Below are positions 36,071 through 46,532 of a DNA stretch of 64,000 nt, piece by piece. This DNA comes from Larix kaempferi (Eukaryota; Streptophyta; Pinopsida; Pinales; Pinaceae). A program made the position numbers and the translations under genes. The stretch spans positions 3,043,001-3,107,000 of the forward strand of contig BSBM01000125.1 of NCBI GenBank assembly GCA_027924585.1, in the 5' to 3' direction. The notes beneath the pieces are model-generated. The model saw only the letters and a program-made list of their open reading frames with translations, had not been told where the DNA came from and did no database searches. Every line of letters begins with the position of its first letter. Position 1 is the stretch's first letter.

Positions 36071-38103
36071 AATATGTGGGGGCAGATGTGTGGGTTACTT
36101 TGACTGGGAGGAGTTAAAAGTTAAATAAGGTGCCTCGGGAAAACATTTTGGAAATGAGGAGGTGCATCAAAGGGGGTGAACGACGAGTGGGGTATAGCAA
36201 ACTGAGCTATGGTGACTGCCCCTGGAGTCTACGGGAGTATCTTGGGGGAGAAGTGGTGACAAGTGTGCGAGTGATAAATAGATAAGGTCTAAAAAGACGC
36301 TAAAAAATCCCAATTCAACCAAGTGTGCAAGGGGAGAGCTTGCAATAAAAGGGTCGCTTAGGCCAAAAGCAAGCTAAAAAAACTTGCTACAGTTGTGTAC
36401 TATAGTAAGTGAGCGGAAACAAAGTGGTCAGAAAAATAACAAGTAGAACTACCTATCAAAAGAAAATGAACCACTAACCTATGGGGTATGGGTGTAAGTA
36501 GCCTCCTAGCTAAAAGATGGAATCCCACACAAATCATATCCTCTGCAGGGTGATGAAATTCATAGTCAGGCGATACAAAATTGAAGACCAAAATGGATAA
36601 GTTATCCCTCTACCGAGAGGGATCCTAGGTAAAAGAGGCCTAAACATACTAGAAACTAAGCTACCTCTTTCAAAGTATGTTTGGAAAGGTGTCCCGCAGC
36701 TTCAGTCCTTTAGTCATTGCACACCTGATATTGTCTCCATTATGTGCAACAAGTACAATGAGTTGGTGTCCTTCAGTAAAGAGTGGAGAGTGGCATTCCA
36801 CCTAGACTTACAAAACCAATATTGCTAGTTTCCCTCGTAGAGAGCGCCCCCCCCCCCGGGCAAATTGGTGTCAACCGTGCTAATCGTAGAGGATTTTCGT
36901 ACCCTAGAGGACAACAACTATGTTTCAAGTGTAAGTGTCAAAGGGGTGTTATTTGGATAACTATCCCCAATTCCGTACCTAGATACCAATTTTTTTTTTT
37001 CCTCAAGTGGGGTTAATGTTTGTTTAGTTATGCTTGATTTTAGGTTCTGCTTGGGGTCATGATCCAAGCGTGTGATGCTTAAGGTGTGCACTATGTGGAA
37101 GTGTGGTGAGTACCTTAAGTATAACTAAAAAATAAATGGTGAAAGTAAAATTAAACTAAGGAACTAAAATAAATTTTCTTTTCAACCCAATACAACATTT
37201 AATTTTTTAGAAAAAAAGGATCTATATTTTATCATGCAACTTGTTGAAACAATAAGATGATATGCGCACAGGATATTATAAGCAAAAAAAGACTGTGAAC
37301 ATAACATAAAGGGTGCTGTTAGTAGAGGAGTGCAAAATCATATCAGGCTGCAAGGGGCAGGGAGTAAAAATTAGCTGAAATAGGGACAAAACAGTCACAT
37401 ATCGCACTTATCCAAGGGATAGAGGTGACCTGGAAGTCACAGTTCTACAAAATAGGTGCGACTAGGCAGGACAAAAAATGAAATAAGCCAGGTTTCTCTT
37501 ATAAGGCCACATGGGGTGACTGGGTCGCTCACTTTGGGAAAGTCTAGGTGACTGAGTCGCATCAAGACGAAAAAATAGGGTGACCTAGGATTGGGAGGCA
37601 AGTCACTCTTATCAGGAAAAACAGAGTGATGAGATCGCTCTTATTGGGAAAAACAATGCGACTAGGTCGCCCTTTTTGGTAGAAAAGGAATGAACTAGCC
37701 CTTTTTTGGCAGGTTGCACCTTTCAAGGCTCTGGGGGTGACTGGGTCGCTCACTCTATGCCAAAAAGTGTGGTTGGATCAGTCAGTTTAGCTGAATAGGT
37801 GCGACCTGGGATTGTAGAGGCAGATCACACCTTTCAGGATCCTAGGGGTGACTAGGTCGCTCAGTCCAGGTTAAAATTGGTGATTGGGCCACTCCAAATG
37901 CACAAACAGAGGCAAGCTACGCCAAAATCCAAGATTTAAAAAAATATATGCGTCAGCAAGGGCCAGACTAGAGGGAATAGGTCAGTTTTGAGGTCTACAA
38001 CTAACAGACAGAGGTTGAAACAGAATCCAAGGAACATAAAAGAGACATTAAACTAAATGCAAACAAAAAATAAAATTGCAAAGTCAAAGAAGATAGAGAT
38101 TGA
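36071..38103. other. A 5' region: decayed gag/leader
   Basis: No intact gene. A plus-strand segment at ~36900-36980 reads NRRGFSYPRGQQLCFKCK, resembling a degraded zinc knuckle but on the strand opposite to A. A run of eleven or so C lies at 36847-36858. Bases 37500-37870 carry a recurrent 16-bp motif listed separately. Confidence 0.45.
37500..37871. repeat. Recurrent GGTGACTGGGTCGCTC motif in A leader
   Basis: Full or nearly full copies at 37515, 37547, 37736 and 37847, and the palindromic variant GCGACTAGGTCGC at ~37659. Spacing is irregular (32-112 bp). Intervening sequence also repeats words such as 'gattg..gaggca.atcac'. Confidence 0.75.
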
Positions 38104-38121
38104 CCCGGTATGGTCGCCAAA
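38104..38121 (-). other. A primer-binding site (tRNA not assigned)
   Basis: Minus strand CTTTGGCGACCATACCGGGT starts two bases inside the LTR end. The TTTGGCGAC core is typical of gypsy PBSs. I cannot name the tRNA with confidence. Confidence 0.6.
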
Positions 38122-38123
38122 GT

Positions 38124-39025
38124 TGTAGCTAGGTTATTCACACTAGTTAGTGCTAAAAAGCACCTACTAAGACTTTTGGAAGTCTTAGTATCAGTTCAGA
38201 AATGGGGTATTGAAGCATGCAAATGTAATTATAAATGACAGTAAAAGAAACAATAACTAATGGTAAATAAAAATTAATCTACTTGACACAAATTCATAAA
38301 ATAAAACTAATCTAATCTTTTTGCTACTCTTTCACACACAAAAGGGTACAGAAAGAATATGCTTATTTTTTATTGCATAAACATAAAATAATACAATGGT
38401 GAGAGTTTACCTCAAAGAGAGTGAGCAAAGGGCCCTTGTAGATGGTTGAAGCAATGAGTCCCTAGTCTCCAAGAAGCTTCAGGTTGTTCTCCACACAAAG
38501 GTCACTAAAGGTATCCAAAACTCAAAATGGGTGAAACAAGAAGTGAAATGGGAGCTTCAAGGGTTTCTAGTGAAATTTCGGCAAAGTGACAGTAAGGTAA
38601 CAAAAAATGAGTGTGAATCATGTAAAATTGGGATCCTTCACTGTCTATTTATATAAATATTTTCCGTAGGTTTCTTTCCTATGGTATTGGACAAACCATA
38701 GTATTGGCTCTTGGTATTGTGCGGCAGTTTAGGGTTTTCCCTTTTTTTTGACTTTTTTTTTTAATATTTCCCCCCCTTTTCCTTTTTTCTTTCATTTTTT
38801 TTCCTTTTGGGGGGGAATTATCCCTATTTTGGGGGATTTATTTTCTTTTTTGGAGGGAATTAAGCCATATTTCCATATTTTGGAGAGGGAAATAATATTT
38901 TTGGGCCAATTTGTGGGTTTTGACTTAGACTTTGTTGGTTAGTGAAGGTTTTTTATAGGGAAAAATTAGGAATGTGGTGGTGTACTTAGGGAATGAACAT
39001 GGTGAGGCATTTTTTAGTATTAACA
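38124..39025 (-). repeat. A 5' LTR (right copy)
   Basis: 902 bp, TGTAGCTAGG to TTAACA on the plus strand. TATA box complement at 38645-38653. Confidence 0.92.
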
Positions 39026-39991
39026 AGATCAATAATTGGGACTTGGAAATTAGTACTAAGAATTCATTGTGACTGTAGAATTAGGCTAGACCAAAGTCAA
39101 TATTTTTCCTCGACTGATGTGTGGGTTTGCATGGAATTCAGTTCAACACTAGGAACTTGTTAATAATGCTTGATAACATAATGTTGTACTTTTTTTGGGC
39201 TAGGGCATAGCCAACCTATTTCCTCTATAGTGACCTAGGATGCCCATGGCATGTGATGAAAATATTTTATGATGCGCTATGCACAATGTGGGCTCCTTCA
39301 TGGGGTTGGGTTTGGTGGGTGTCCTTCGGCTTGGTGTGGGACAATGCACTACATTATTCTCCTATGAGCTCAACTTGTGCCTAAGACTGGGCACTTGCTC
39401 ATCTTGGATATGGCTTGGAAATTCCTCTCAATGCAGAGGCTGGTCCTCTTCTCAGTGTTAGGATCCCAAATTCTACAAGGGCTCATAATTTTCTATGAAG
39501 GTCAAGTTTGAAGGGTTTGCACTATTTCATGTAAGGAATATTTTTAGTTGATTTTGTTGTTTTTCCACTCTCATTACCTTAAAAACTTTTGCAATCCAAC
39601 GACAATATCACATAATAGTTTCAAACTTCCCAACTCTTCTTAGAATTCCATAGGCCTAATTTACTTAAACAATTCTATTTTAGAGCTTGCTAGTCGAGAG
39701 GAAAGAAGCATTTCCTATATAAATATGTATAAATGTTTACTAACCTTGTTTTTGGTGTTGTGTTGTAGTAAAAATCAAGAAAAGTCTATATAGGGTTCAA
39801 GGTGGAGTATGAGACATAGTTGTACTTGTTTATTTTATCACCTCTCTTCAACTTCCAGGAAACCTCTATGGCTTTCCTTCAAGATTAATTCCTGTTTTGT
39901 TTAACATTTCTATCTTGTTTAAAATTTATGTTATATTTATGCTTCTAGTTACTAGTTTGTAGTAGGCCCAGGGCTTCAAATTTAGAACCAG
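39026..39991. other. Non-coding remnant between A and a PBS
   Basis: Probably the leader of a minus-strand LTR element whose PBS is at 39992-40003. ORFs are short and not recognisable. Confidence 0.4.
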
Positions 39992-40003
39992 GCTCTGATA
40001 CCA
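39992..40003 (-). other. Primer-binding site (tRNA-iMet) of a remnant element
   Basis: Plus strand GCTCTGATACCA followed at once by TGTGTTAGGG, an LTR-like end. It marks the 40004-40943 block as a 5' LTR in minus orientation. Confidence 0.85.
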
Positions 40004-40943
40004 TGTGTTAGGGCCTTATGTCTCCCTATTTTTTTTTATCTATAAGATGTAGAATACGTTTTAATTTCTTTGAGACTAGAGTTGTTTCTGATGTACTTTT
40101 AACAGATTACTAAGTTATCTATTAGTTCTAGCTCTAGTTTAGCAGCTTTGCTTTCCTCTTTGATATTGTTTTGCTTGTTATTAACATTTGGTAATAATGA
40201 AAGTAATTTCATTTCAAATTCTATATTTTTTTATCACATCTAGTAATAAGAAAACTGATAAACAAACCGTTTTCATTTCTGGTAATATGAAATTTAAATA
40301 TATACTTTTAGAGAAATTCTAAAGGTAAAAATCAATTTCAAATTTCCATAGCTTAATAAAATCAATAAGAATAACACCTATTTATCCCATTCAAGAAGTC
40401 CTTCTTTTTCAAATTCTTGAAATTAGTAAGTAGTAGTAGCCTTAGTAATATCCCAAACTAGTTTAACCTCCCAACCTACCAGAAACAGTCTATCCAACTC
40501 CCTAGCCCAGAAAACTCTGAGAGTTTTTCTGGCTCTTGTTCCCAAAACTCTTAGGCAGAATAGAAGCACCCTTATTCCAATTTCTTCCTGAATTTTTTCC
40601 CCTTCTTTCCTCATTCTCCAAACCTCCTCCACATGCAAGGTATTTTCTTCCTTAAGTTCTCTCCCTTACCCCCAACTTCCCAAGTCTCATCACCGACTCT
40701 ACTTTTCACACCCCCCAATGCTCATTCAATTCTCTTATGTAAATCATGGCACACCAGTTAAAGGAAATTAATAAAGGTTTAAATATCATATCCAAACTTA
40801 CTAAATCCAATTGAGAAGTGATATTCCTTAAGGAAATATCATATCAAATAATGAACTAAATCTTCTCAAGCTTTAAATGTCTCACCTACAATTAATTTAT
40901 CACTCGTAATCCATTAAACAATACTATTAAAATTAATTGCCTT
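40004..40943 (-). repeat. LTR-like repeat, copy 2 (partner of 265-810)
   Basis: Aligns with 265-810. A 388-bp stretch at 40286-40673 is extra here or lost from copy 1. Its far end is broken by the 40944-41152 repeat. Confidence 0.7.
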
Positions 40944-41152
40944 TCTTAACTATAATCCACATATCATCAATACATATATAAACCAACAAGTGTACTAGTG
41001 CATGTGTGTGCAGGATGGGCATGTAGCTAGCATGGACATACCTCATACCTATGCTAACCATAAGAATTATGCAAAGTATTTATTACCTTATTTGGATGTA
41101 TATCAAAATTATGTGCAACATATAAATGGAATTATATTGTGGGGTATTACAT
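40944..41152 (-). repeat. LTR-like repeat of G type (copy 2)
   Basis: Matches 10325-10550 (shared start 'tcttaactataatccacat' and end 'attacat'). Possibly a solo LTR or fragment. Confidence 0.8.
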
Positions 41153-41975
41153 ATATATTAAAGTTTTAAACATGGGTTTAGATGCATATTAACATAGAAA
41201 TGCATACATATTAGACTGAAATTTTAATAAAGAACTAATGCAGATATACAAAACTTGAATTTAGATGTGTATTAACTTAAGAGATGGGTATGGGGTAGGA
41301 CTACGGGGCTATATTCATTGGAGAGAAATCTTTTATTTTGATTTGCATAATATTTTTGTGTAAACATCTAATGGATTATGGTATTGCATTTCAGTTATGA
41401 TTTAAATTTGGAGATTAGTGGTGAGTCTAGATTTGGCGTCATTGCGATCGTAAAAGTGCAGGATTTTAAGTGGGAGACAGGTGGGAAATGGTGGGTCACT
41501 AATCGATTGTAGGACATGTAATGATGAAATAGATATTGGGGCATTTCAATTTCATGATGCAATAGGTGAATATTTTATGGAGTGTTGGCGGTGAGGTGAC
41601 AGTGACGTTGAAGTCCGTCACTCACAAATTTAGTACTAAAAAATGGAGTCATTGCATGGAGTTAATGCAAGTGATATTTCCAAAGACATTGCATCCACCC
41701 TGACAATAAGGCCTCAATGTTGGCAACCAATAAGATGGAAGAAAAATGTAGTTTATGATTTATTTTAATTACTATAATAAACATTATTTACAATGAACTA
41801 TGTTAAACATTGGAAAATTTTAGAAAATCAACGATAAATTGATTACAACAGTACCTAGCTTTCGATAAGGACTAATAAATCTCATGTAATTCAAATTAAT
41901 AAAAAATAAAGTGATAAAAATATACAAATGAGTTAAGTAGTATAATAATTACAATTTGAATCAAATTAATGGTGA
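41153..41975. other. Non-coding, contains the partner of bases 100-205
   Basis: Bases 41305-41420 align with 100-205 ('tattcattggagag', 'aatggattatg', 'tttcagttat'). Nothing else is recognised. The right end is the ~194-bp repeat that the LINE entered. Confidence 0.5.
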
Positions 41976-41991
41976 ATATGTCTCATGCATA

Positions 41992-42393
41992 TTCCAGGGG
42001 AGGCAGGTGCGGGGGATCATTTTTTATCCCGGAGGAAATAAAGTCACAGAATTCTCTTGGGGACTAGGCATCAAAACAAATAATGAAGCTGAGTGGTTGG
42101 CTATGTATCACTCCCTTGAAATAGCCTCCACTCTCAATATGGGGAAATTACAGGTTTATGGAGATTCAAGGCACGTCATTCACGCTATGAGGAATGGAAT
42201 CATTTCAAGAGGCTCCAAGAGTCAAAGAATCAGAAGAAAAATCAATTATCTCTCTCTTCCCAACGACATTCAGTACTTCCACGTCCTGAGAGAGCTCAAT
42301 CCTTTAGCTGATACCTTGGCAAATAAAGGAGTCTCTTTGAAAAGAGGACAAGTTAAACATAATGATGTAAGTGGATTTCTTTTCATCCCCTAA
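41992..42393 (+). pseudogene. LINE RNase H domain, 5'-truncated
   Basis: Reads on from host DNA (the ATG at 41956 lies outside the insert). Features: TEFSWGLG, TNNEAEWLAMYHSLEIA (catalytic Glu), LQVYGDSRHVI (catalytic Asp), LNPLADTLANKG at the end. This is the RNase H domain found at the C-terminus of plant LINE ORF2. The first catalytic Asp region was lost with the truncation. It ends at TAA 42391-42393, which overlaps the next ATG as TAATG. Confidence 0.85.
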
Positions 42394-43064
42394 TGTTCTT
42401 AATGAATGTGGATTCTTCAAATCCCCTAAGGTTCCCTATGAAGTGGCATGCTAACCATAATGAAAGTCGGAATGGCCTTATCCATGCAATTTCATGGCCA
42501 ACACGCCACCCTCCATGTGCTCTTCACATGGCCCATTCAGTTCGCATGCATCGGCATTTAATGTCTCTTGTTCGCCGTGGGTTTTTATTTCACACAATGG
42601 ACCGTTCCCCCAATTCTCCAGTTCTCTTGTCTGCACTCGGGCGGCTCTGTATTATCGACCCTGAGCACGATTATTGGCTGCTTTCAGACGTTGGTGTGAC
42701 CTCCCTTTATCTGTTTGTCTGCACAATGGACGAGGTTAGAGAAGCCATTGCCACGCTTAGTCAACTCACTGCTGAGGTTAAAACGTACTTGTGCAGGACT
42801 TATTCTGCGGTTTGCACTAGTGTTCGACAGAATGAGGAATTGGCCATTGAAAACAAATACATTCTCTCTCGGCTCTCTTGCCAAGACTCCAGAATGGACG
42901 ATTTGGAGCGAAGTCTCACTGAATTAATGGGTAAAATGGACATTATCAGGGAAGATATTTCTGTTTTCACAAGCAAATCGCAATACAGCCATGTTCAGGA
43001 TGCCCCAACAGCCAATCATGAAATGGTGGATGCTGCCTCGATTCAACAGCAGAACTTTGGATAA
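42393..43064 (+). CDS. ORF downstream of LINE RNase H, unknown
   Basis: A 223-residue intact ORF starting in the TAATG overlap with the RNase H frame. The first ~110 residues are His/Arg/Leu-rich, without a motif I recognise. Residues ~110-200 are acidic, with heptad-like spacing suggesting a coiled coil (MDDLERSLTELMGKMDIIRE). It lies wholly inside the LINE insert, before its tail, so it is probably part of the LINE transcript, perhaps translated by stop-restart. It could also be transduced 3' DNA. Expression is unlikely in this truncated copy. Confidence 0.5.
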   Translation: MFLMNVDSSNPLRFPMKWHANHNESRNGLIHAISWPTRHPPCALHMAHSVRMHRHLMSLVRRGFLFHTMDRSPNSPVLLSALGRLCIIDPEHDYWLLSDVGVTSLYLFVCTMDEVREAIATLSQLTAEVKTYLCRTYSAVCTSVRQNEELAIENKYILSRLSCQDSRMDDLERSLTELMGKMDIIREDISVFTSKSQYSHVQDAPTANHEMVDAASIQQQNFG

Positions 43065-43345
43065 CTTCTTTCTTTTCAACAGGTTCTCTTGAATTACACC
43101 TTTTGAATGTATTTTTGCTTGCTACTATGTAATCAGTTTGTAAGGGTTTATCCCAATGTTGTTAAAAGAAATTACAGGAAGCATAGAGGCAAAGTTTCCA
43201 GAGATATAAACATTCTCAAATTCTGCAATTTTCCTCTCTTAGAAGCAAAATGCTGGTTTCAAATTTTGTAATGAATGGCTGTGCACAGCCTTTTTATCTC
43301 TCTCTCTATATATATTTCCCCTGTTTCTGTTAAAAATATATATAT

Positions 43346-43680
43346 ATGTCTCATGCATACCCAAGTAATAATGATGTATAAATAAAATATTCAGGTGAGT
43401 TAAGTAGTATAAAAAATACGATGTGAATTAAGTAAATAGTGAATAAGTCATGCAAATCAAGTCAATAATGAGATTTTTTCATAGTGAAAATGTTTTAAGT
43501 AATATAATAAATACAATTTGAATAAAATCAATAGTGAATAAGTCTCATGCATATCCAAGTAATAACGATGTACAAATAAAATATTCAAGTAAGTTAAGTA
43601 GTATAATAAATACAACGTGAATCAAGTCAATAATGAGATCTTTCCACATGGTGAAAATGTTTTAAAAGTAAAGAGATCTT
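43346..43680. repeat. ~194-bp imperfect tandem repeat
   Basis: 'gtctcatgcata.ccaagtaata' occurs at 43348 and 43542, followed each time by 'ataaaatattca.gt.agttaagtag' and 'aagtcaataatgaga'. Bases 41880-41991 are a third, partial unit; the LINE inserted there. Confidence 0.85.
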
Positions 43681-44030
43681 TTGAATTTATAATTAAAAAA
43701 TTATAATTAATAATAATAACGTTTTTTCTAATATTTTTTAAGTTAGTTTGATTTATAAAATATATAATAAAATGAATAAGGAAAACTATGAAATTGCTTA
43801 TTTTGATATAAGTTTACATTTACACTAAAACCTTCCAATTTAATTTAAATATTTTTATTTAATATTTTATTTAATTAAATTAAATTGAAATTGTAAATAT
43901 CAATATAAACACATTTATTATAGTTTCTAACTTATCTAATTTATAGAGAAGCATAATATGTTACCATAAACATTGAACTATTTGAGTTTAGAAGTGATTA
44001 TTCTAGGGAGATTTCCACGATGCATATGAA
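43681..44030. other. AT-rich DNA, nothing recognised
   Basis: Very AT-rich, with 'attaattaat'-type words. No ORF. Confidence 0.6.
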
Positions 44031-45460
44031 TGTAGGACTTTGAATCTCTTGATCGGGTTTGGGTGAATGTTGAGATGGTTGATTTTGGGGCCAATCCATT
44101 CAAATCACATGATTTTACTTGTCTAGCTTTGAATATGATGTTGTTGATTAAGGAGGTATATCTAGGAGCCTTGGGTTCCTAGGGTAGTATTGGAAGAGGA
44201 AAAAGGGTTTGAATATGATGCAAATAACACTTTGGAAATCGATGGGCCGAAGGGTGAAAGGGATGAAAATTAATGTTGTTAGTTTGAGGCAAGTGGTTTT
44301 AATATTGGCATTGGATTAGCATGTACTTCCAAATCATAGCATGTGAACACTGCACACGAGGTGGGTCACATCCTAGAAAGGAATGATGGCTCAGTTACTC
44401 ACCTTATGGAGGGGTTCCATTTGGATTTTCATGGGACTAATAGCTTATCCTCATGATTAATTGAAATGCTTCCTTTGCTTCTCCTTCATTTGGCCTAAAG
44501 ACGATAGGGTGTGTGGAGTTTTGTGAGGATTTTGTTGGTAGATCTCTGGATCTAACTTGTTTATAGGGATCTTTGGGTTATCCATGGGTGAAAAAACTCC
44601 TTGATTTTAGATATGGAGGGGACTTTTAGAGATGAAGTGCTTTCAAAGAAATGAAGCAAGGTGGTAAAGAAATAGGTTGGGGGTGTTAAGATGACAATCA
44701 GGGAGGATTTAAGAGTGGAGAATGTTATAGAATATGCATGAAAAATGCTACTTGGAAGGTTTTTTGGGATCTGGATTGTTGAATCCACTCTGAAATCCTA
44801 TAACTCAAATAATTGAGTGTCGATCTTAGTTTATTGTATGATTTTCTATTTTCTAACCCAAGGTTGGTTGGGATTTAAATTCTTGAGTGAGGAATATGTT
44901 TTGTATATTCTTAAAGGTTGATGGATATGGGGATTCAATTACCTTTCTCTCAAGTTGTGGCACCCATGTTTTGACCCAAAAATGGAGGTCTCACACAAAG
45001 TCCTATGGTGAAAGTTCTCCACCTTCCTATTTAGCTGTGGCATGATATGTTCTTAAAATATCTAGGGAATTTTATGGGGTAGACTGTCTAGGTGGATCCC
45101 TCATACAAATATGGTTCTCTAAGAGTAGTTTCTAAGGTCCTTGTTCAACTGGATATATAAGAGAGATTGGTATATTGTATTGAAATTGAGGTGGGGGCTG
45201 TGGTTTTTCTTCAGCAGATGGATTATTACAATATTTCCTTTAGTTTTCCACAATGTCATGCTCATGGGCACATTGTGGAATATTGTGCAAATCCCTTTAA
45301 GAAGCAAATCCAAAGGAAAAAACTTGATGGCATTTCATACTTATATATTTCAAGTTCTATTAGAATGTTGATTCCACCAAGAGTGGGTCCCTTAAGAAAG
45401 AATCATAGATACAATTGCTGGATCGATGTCATCCCATTGTGGTTTCTAATTACCTAGGGC
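44031..45460 (+). pseudogene. LINE ORF1-like remnant (DUF4283/CCHC type)
   Basis: Plus-strand frames at ~44970-45310 show WHDMFLKYLGNFMG, DPSYKYGSLRVVSKVLVQLD, a YCIEIEVGAVVFLQQMDYYN segment and PQCHAHGHIVEYC. This is the order of the DUF4283 domain and zf-CCHC_4 knuckle of plant LINE ORF1 proteins, which bind element RNA. The first Cys of the knuckle reads Phe, and stops interrupt the frame. Upstream sequence to ~44031 may belong to it but is not legible. Confidence 0.6.
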
Positions 45461-46350
45461 CCATTCCAAGTGTGCATTTAGTTTCATATAATATTGGCAC
45501 AACACAATCTCTCCATTCTTCACCCTTGAAGGATATTGTTTTTGAAGGAAATCTTAATGAAAAGTAAGTAATAAGGATAGTGGCATAATTATTTAAGGGG
45601 GTTGAAGGTCTTTAGTATATAACTAAGTGATGAGTTTGGAGGGTAATGATCACAAGTAAAATGATATTGTAGCAGTGGAGATGATGGATTCCCCTAATTC
45701 TCAGGTTGAATCTCATGTTGGAATATTCACCAATATTGAGAGGGGGGTGAATCAGTATGGAGAAATTTTACCAATTTTTACTTCAAACATTAAATTGAAG
45801 CAAAATAAAATTACCATTTCATCATTAACCGTAGAATGTACATTATAAAACATTATCATCATCACATAAGATCATACACAGTGCATAATATATTTTACGT
45901 GGAAAACCCAAATGGGATAAAACCACAAAAGATGTTGTTTTATAATTCATTCATTACAATATTAGGCTCCGACCAAAGAGGGACACCCATCCTTGATGCA
46001 AGATCCAAATTGCACAAACCACAGATATCAACTTGTTTACAACAAGCTCCAACTTACTAATTTGGTGAAGGCTCCAACCTTCTTTGCAAGCACCAACTTA
46101 CAAAACAAGATCCAAGATGTTGTAGCCAGCTTCAACTGACTGATTTGGGAAAGCACCAACTTATTGACAAGATCCAACCTATATTTGGGATGATGACACA
46201 AATCCTCTTGAGCACCAACTCAATGCCCCCAACACCACCCTACCACCCTATTTAGCCAGCACCAACTGGAAGGAAGCACCATCTCCCTGAGATCACAGGT
46301 ACCAACCTGCCCTAGCACCACCCTGCCACCCTAATATGTGTAAGTGTATC
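45461..46350. other. Non-coding, weak repeats
   Basis: 'tgttggaatattcaccaata' at ~45716 looks like an LTR start followed by ~300 bp of LTR-like DNA, without a partner in the window. 46040-46310 holds a degenerate 'caccaactta/gatccaac' repeat. No gene. Confidence 0.4.
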
Positions 46351-46359
46351 AAAATATCA

Positions 46360-46516
46360 CTATCTACACATTGTCACTGTCGTCACACTATCACTATCAT
46401 TGACTCTGTAATTGTCATTGTCCCTGTCTCTATCATTGTCACCTTCACTATCACTATCACTATCACTATCACTATCACTGTCATTGTCACTATCTCTGTC
46501 ATTGTCACTGTCACTA
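46360..46516. repeat. TCACTA/TCATTG-type simple repeat
   Basis: Five perfect TCACTA units at ~46446-46480, within a longer run of 'tcattgtcac' and 'ctatc' words. It abuts the start of D at 46519. ORFs on both strands (SDSDSD on the minus) are artefacts of the repeat. Confidence 0.9.
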
Positions 46517-46518
46517 TT

Positions 46519-46532
46519 TGTCATAGTCCCTC
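46519..46532 (-). repeat. D 3' LTR, first 14 bases (split by C)
   Basis: TGTCATAGTCCCTC corresponds to TGTCACAATCCCTC at the start of the other D LTR (60175). The last five bases, CCCTC, are C's target duplication. Confidence 0.85.

Larger units (their letters stand above)
25577..39025 (-). mobile_element. A: old Tat-like Ty3/gypsy retrotransposon
   Basis: A 13.4-kb minus-strand element with LTRs at 25577-26459 and 38124-39025 (plus-strand ends TGTAGCTAGG and TTAACA). RT, RNase H and integrase lie at 29450-32212. A second RNase H lies downstream of integrase, and gag-like sequence precedes the nested element B. The RT motif style (DLNLACPKD, GYNQIQI) resembles the Tat/Ogre group. The LTRs differ clearly, so it is older than E1 and F. 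Flanking 5-mers AGGTT and AGATC are at best a decayed target duplication. Confidence 0.92.
41976..43359 (+). mobile_element. 5'-truncated LINE with 16-bp target duplication
   Basis: ATATGTCTCATGCATA occurs at 41976-41991 and 43344-43359, flanking 1,352 bp that ends in an A/T-rich tail ('taaaaatatatat'). An uninterrupted relative of the target lies at ~43535-43560, showing the empty site. Truncation at the 5' end and long target duplications are hallmarks of target-primed LINE insertion. The insert codes an RNase H domain and a second ORF. Confidence 0.88.

Noticed and set aside
35669-36103. 144-aa Gly/Ser-rich plus-strand ORF
   Set aside because: It spans the B/A junction and is antisense to the gag-like frame of A.
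36847-36858. C homopolymer as a functional element
   Set aside because: Could be a polypurine tract on the other strand, but no LTR end adjoins it; may also be a sequencing-length artefact.
41956-42393. Possible host RNase H-like gene
   Set aside because: The ATG lies in flanking repeat DNA, and the homologous part begins exactly inside a target-duplicated insert, so it is a truncated LINE.
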